64,000 nucleotides of DNA from RGIG9041 sp045657265 (lineage in GTDB: Bacteria; Bacillota; Clostridia; Oscillospirales; QAKW01): NCBI GenBank assembly GCA_045657265.1, contig JAZOSU010000035.1, forward strand, positions 1 to 64,000, read 5' to 3'. The notes below the pieces were generated by a model. It was not told where the DNA came from. It saw nothing but the letters and a program-made list of their open reading frames with translations, and made no database searches. The position numbers were made by a program, and so were the translations under genes. Of the stretch, positions 61,084 through 64,000 are shown in pieces (positions within the stretch are counted from its first letter, which is position 1; every line of letters begins with the position of its first letter).

Positions 61084-62976
61084 ATGTATCACGTACAGGA
61101 TTATGACATAGCAGTTATAGGCGCAGGTCACGCAGGAATCGAAGCAGGTCTTGCGGCGGCAAGACTGGGTCTTTCAACTGCGGTTTTTACAATTAATCTC
61201 GATGCAGTGGGCAATATGCCCTGCAACCCCTCTATCGGCGGTACTGCAAAAGGACATCTCGTTTGCGAAATTGACGCTCTGGGCGGTGAAATGGGCAAGG
61301 CGGCTGACGCTACCTTTTTACAAAGCCGTATGCTCAACCTTGGCAAAGGTCCTGCAGTTCATTCTCTGCGTGTTCAGTCTGACAGACGCAAGTATGCCGA
61401 GTATATGAAGCATACTCTGGAAAAAACCGAAGGTCTTGCTCTCATTCAGGCAGAAATCGTTGATATCACTACCGAAAACGGCGAAATAACAGGCGTTGTT
61501 ACACATCTTGGCGCACATTACGGTGCAAAGGCAGTCATAATTGCAAGCGGTACTTTCCTTGCGGGTAAAATTATTATCGGCGACAGTATGTATGACAGCG
61601 GTCCTGACGGTATGTTTGCCGCAAACAAGTTATCTGCAAGACTTATAGAGCTTGGCGTTCCCGTAAGAAGATTCAAAACGGGTACACCTGCGAGAGTTAA
61701 CCGCAGATCTATTAATTTTGATTCTCTTGAGCCTCAATACGGTGACGAGGAAATTGTACCCTTTTCATTTGAAAACGATTATATAGGGGAAAATCAGGTG
61801 GTTTGTCACCTTACCCATACAAACGAACAAACCCACAAGGTAATTACAGACAACATTCATCTTTCGCCTCTTTACAGCGGAAAGATAGTAGGTGTCGGTC
61901 CGAGATACTGTCCGAGTATTGAAGACAAGGTAATGAGATTTGCCGACAAGAAATCCCATCAGCTTTTCATTGAACCTTGCGGAAAAGACACCGAAGAGAT
62001 GTACATTCAGGGACTTTCATCTTCACTGCCTGAATTTGTTCAGCGTGAGTTTATAAAAACAATAAAAGGTCTTGAAAACGCACAGATAATGCGCGTTGCA
62101 TACGCTATTGAATATGATTGCACCGACCCTCTCGCTCTCGCTCCGACTCTTGAGTTCAAAGACATTTCCGGTCTGTACGGAGCAGGGCAGTTCAACGGGT
62201 CATCAGGCTACGAAGAAGCCGCCGCGCAGGGTCTTGTGGCAGGTGTAAATGCAGCTCTCAAGCTTCTTGGCCGTGAGCCTTTCGTTCTTGACAGAGCAAG
62301 TTCTTACATAGGTACACTTATTGACGATCTTACAACAAAAGGTACTCCCGAACCTTACAGAATGATGACCTCACGCAGTGAGTACAGACTTATTCTCCGT
62401 CAGGATAATGCGGATTTACGTCTGACACCCATGGGATATGAAATAGGTCTTATAAGCGAGGAAAGATATCAGAAGTTTCTTAGCAAAAAAGCGCAGATTG
62501 AAGCAGAAACCCAAAGGCTCAGACAGGTAAGCGCAACACCTAAAAACGAGGAGCTTCGTAAGCTTTTAGAGCAAAGAGAAACCCCTGCTCTCAAAAGCGG
62601 CGCAAAGCTTTACGATTTACTTTCGCGTCCCCAGATTTCATACGACGATTTGTCTGTTGCCGACCCCGAAAGACCAAGTCTTCCAAAGGCGGTTACAAAA
62701 CAGGTGGAAATTTCAATAAAATACAAAGGGTATATTGAAAAGCAGATAGCCGCCGCAAAGGAATTTTCAAGGCTTGAAAAGAAACTGCTTCCCGATGATA
62801 TTGATTACCAAGGCATAAAAGGTCTTCGCATTGAAGCTATGCAGAAGCTTTCTAAAATAATGCCCAGAAGTCTCGGACAGGCAAGCAGAATCTCAGGCGT
62901 AAGCCCTGCCGATATTACGGTACTTATGATATATCTGGAACAAAAGGAAAGAGAAAACAATGAAAAACGAAATTAA
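61084..62976 (+). CDS. mnmG: tRNA uridine-5-carboxymethylaminomethyl modification enzyme MnmG, 630 aa
   Basis: The ATG at 61084 has TTGGAG 6 bases upstream; the TTG at 61072 overlaps that Shine-Dalgarno sequence. FAD-binding motif AVIGAGHAGIEAGLAAARLG, the GMGNMPCNPSIGG-like segment VGNMPCNPSIGGTAKGHLV, catalytic-region PRYCPSIEDKV, QLFIEPCGKDTEEMYIQG, and the C-terminal helical domain with SEYRLILRQDNADLRLT. With MnmE it modifies U34 of several tRNAs. It overlaps rsmG by 17 bases, a conserved pair. Confidence 0.97.
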   Translation: MYHVQDYDIAVIGAGHAGIEAGLAAARLGLSTAVFTINLDAVGNMPCNPSIGGTAKGHLVCEIDALGGEMGKAADATFLQSRMLNLGKGPAVHSLRVQSDRRKYAEYMKHTLEKTEGLALIQAEIVDITTENGEITGVVTHLGAHYGAKAVIIASGTFLAGKIIIGDSMYDSGPDGMFAANKLSARLIELGVPVRRFKTGTPARVNRRSINFDSLEPQYGDEEIVPFSFENDYIGENQVVCHLTHTNEQTHKVITDNIHLSPLYSGKIVGVGPRYCPSIEDKVMRFADKKSHQLFIEPCGKDTEEMYIQGLSSSLPEFVQREFIKTIKGLENAQIMRVAYAIEYDCTDPLALAPTLEFKDISGLYGAGQFNGSSGYEEAAAQGLVAGVNAALKLLGREPFVLDRASSYIGTLIDDLTTKGTPEPYRMMTSRSEYRLILRQDNADLRLTPMGYEIGLISEERYQKFLSKKAQIEAETQRLRQVSATPKNEELRKLLEQRETPALKSGAKLYDLLSRPQISYDDLSVADPERPSLPKAVTKQVEISIKYKGYIEKQIAAAKEFSRLEKKLLPDDIDYQGIKGLRIEAMQKLSKIMPRSLGQASRISGVSPADITVLMIYLEQKERENNEKRN

Positions 62977-63691
62977 GACTCTTACCGAGCTTTTAAACAA
63001 GGACAGAATTATATTTTCAGAGGATTTTGCTGACAAAATAGAGCAGTTTTCCGATATTTTTATCGAAACCTCAAAACACCTTAATCTTACCGCCATCAAA
63101 GAACCTCACGACATTATGATAAAACATTATTACGATAGCATTTATCCGCTGTCAACAGGTGTTTTCAAAAAAGACGCAAAGGTGATTGACATCGGTTGCG
63201 GAGGCGGTTTTCCAAGCATTCCCTTGAAACTTGCACGGCCTGACCTTGATTTTACTTTACTTGATTCACTCAAAAAACGCCTCACTTTTTTAGACGGAGT
63301 CATAAACGAGCTGTCACTTGATAAAATCACAACTCTTCACGCAAGAGCCGAAGAAGCATCAAGAAAAGAAGATCTTCGCGATAGCTTCGATATTGCCGTT
63401 TCAAGAGCGGTTGCGCCTCTTAACGTACTTTGCGAATATTGTCTGCCTTTTGTCAAACAGGGCGGAATTTTCATAGCTTATAAAGGCATTCCCGACGATG
63501 CGGAGATGGAATCGGCAATGGTTGCAATTTCCAAGCTTTCTTCAAGGGCTGAGGGTATGATTTCTTATAAACTGCCCGAGGGAATGGGTGAGCGTACCCT
63601 TATTATAATAAGGAAAACTGCTCCCACGCACCCGATGTACCCGAGAAGTACAAAAAATATGGCTAAATCACCACTTGGCACAGAGAAATAA
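62960..63691 (+). CDS. rsmG: 16S rRNA (guanine-527-N7) methyltransferase RsmG, 243 aa
   Basis: A Rossmann methyltransferase: LTAIKEPHDIMIKHYYDS, VIDIGCGGGFPSIPLKLA (SAM loop), LLDSLKKRLTFLD, and DIAVSRAVAPLNVLCEYCLPFVKQGG. Length and order match RsmG/GidB. It overlaps mnmG and has AAAGGAAAGAG upstream of the ATG. The C-terminal tail (after RTLIIIRK) is about 27 residues longer than usual and basic. Confidence 0.97.
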   Translation: MKNEIKTLTELLNKDRIIFSEDFADKIEQFSDIFIETSKHLNLTAIKEPHDIMIKHYYDSIYPLSTGVFKKDAKVIDIGCGGGFPSIPLKLARPDLDFTLLDSLKKRLTFLDGVINELSLDKITTLHARAEEASRKEDLRDSFDIAVSRAVAPLNVLCEYCLPFVKQGGIFIAYKGIPDDAEMESAMVAISKLSSRAEGMISYKLPEGMGERTLIIIRKTAPTHPMYPRSTKNMAKSPLGTEK

Positions 63692-63752
63692 AATACTCCG
63701 GAACAAAACAGTAAATATAGACTTAATAAAGCTAAAATTAATAGAATAATAT

Positions 63753-63783
63753 AAAAAACATCGCAAATTGCGATGTTTTTTCT
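63753..63783 (+). terminator. Terminator of mnmG-rsmG
   Basis: AAAAAACATCGCA / TGCGATGTTTTTT hairpin. The same stem, CATCGCA, is used by the terminator at 9,799-9,828. Confidence 0.8.
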
Positions 63784-63909
63784 TATTCATATAGTAATGT
63801 TTCGCGCCACGTAAGCAACATATCGAGCGACGTCAGTCGTATATCGCATTGCGATAGCAACATCTTCATCTTTGGTCGGCTTTCGTCGAACTCTGTCGAA
63901 TGGTATTTG

Positions 63910-63938
63910 TTGACATTATTTACATAATATGGTAAACT
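63910..63938 (+). promoter_or_regulatory. Promoter of the gene at the window end
   Basis: TTGACA (63,910-63,915), 17-bp spacer and TAAACT (63,933-63,938), then AAAGAGGGA before the ATG at 63,960. Confidence 0.75.
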
Positions 63939-63959
63939 CTAATCAAAGAGGGAAGAAAA

Positions 63960-64000
63960 ATGCCATTTTTATTTGTAAAAAACGAAAAACAAATAGCGCA
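63960..64000 (+). CDS. Start of a protein (partial, 13 codons visible)
   Basis: The ATG has AAAGAGGGA 8 bases upstream and a consensus promoter. MPFLFVKNEKQIA is all that can be read. The first residues recall macro-domain (ADP-ribose-hydrolase type) proteins, which often begin MPFLIVRND, but 13 residues cannot decide this. Confidence 0.5.
   Translation, partial: MPFLFVKNEKQIA

Larger units (their letters stand above)
63692..63959. other. Gap after rsmG: repeats and a promoter
   Basis: It holds a terminator (63,753-63,783) and a block of ATATCG/GCGACG-rich short palindromic strings (63,805-63,860: CATATCGAGCGACGTC, then TATATCGCATTGCGATA) like the ones at 36,271-36,330. GTCGGCTTTCGTCGAACTC follows, and then the promoter of the next gene. 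Confidence 0.5.

Noticed and set aside
1..64000. tRNA or rRNA genes
   Set aside because: No cloverleaf-like segment with a T-loop GTTCRAATC pattern in a suitable gap, and no rRNA-like sequence, was noticed; the intergenic gaps are short.

Overview
The window looks like chromosomal DNA from a spore-forming, low-GC, Gram-positive bacterium of the class Clostridia, probably a host- or gut-associated lineage. Support comes from the dipicolinate synthase pair (dpaA/dpaB, needed only by endospore formers), the short HisG plus HisZ form of ATP-phosphoribosyltransferase, a DUF6062 protein, S-layer-homology (SLH) anchors, Gram-positive ribosome binding sites and a ThyX-type thymidylate synthase. No rRNA or tRNA gene was seen, and the species cannot be fixed from the sequence.

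Layout. (1) 1-9,600: the end of one gene, two small divergent genes, then one tight operon. It holds a 1,958-residue secreted protein with five InlB-type repeats, a 44-residue lipoprotein, a lipoprotein made largely of 17 six-residue repeats, an unlisted 39-residue peptide with a YxxP leader-like motif, an HPr-kinase-like protein, a PqqD-like protein and a uridine-kinase-like protein. This is the best candidate for an undescribed system: a RiPP-like peptide and modification genes attached to a giant surface protein. (2) 9,900-17,570: a complete-looking histidine operon on the minus strand (hisR-like yerC, hisZ, G, D, C, B, H, A, F, IE) with overlapping genes, a strong promoter and a terminator. 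It lacks a histidinol-phosphatase gene, and a wrecked PHP-domain gene lies just upstream. (3) 17,860-24,270: a plus-strand operon of seven overlapping genes (tagA-like, thyX, tmk, DUF2156, DJ-1/PfpI, CPBP protease, YjjG-like HAD), followed by an HtrA serine protease. (4) 24,380-57,070: four giant paralogous secreted proteins (2,225, 1,621, 2,409 and 2,614 residues), all on the minus strand. They are built from about 13 copies of a module that resembles a right-handed beta-helix with a conserved capping motif. Two end in three SLH domains and two end in a different shared C-terminal region. Among them sit small housekeeping clusters: ogg, an unknown gene and yfbR; a DUF6062 gene; and a metal-efflux set with ArsR regulator, HMA protein and P-type ATPase. 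(5) 57,400-59,700: a decaying, repeat-rich patch with a DUF559 endonuclease-like gene between two 66-bp direct repeats exactly 600 bp apart, a phosphohexomutase pseudogene and an AraC relic. (6) 59,700-64,000: dpaB/dpaA, mnmG and rsmG, and the start of another gene at the window edge.

The five giant secreted proteins take up about half the window (about 32.5 of 64 kb), so surface display is the dominant theme. HtrA, the CPBP protease, the TagA-like glycosyltransferase and the SLH anchors all fit a cell-envelope context. The histidine, thymidylate and nucleotide-cleaning genes (thyX, tmk, yfbR, yjjG-like, ogg) are ordinary core metabolism. All calls come from reading the sequence and from family knowledge; no database search was run.
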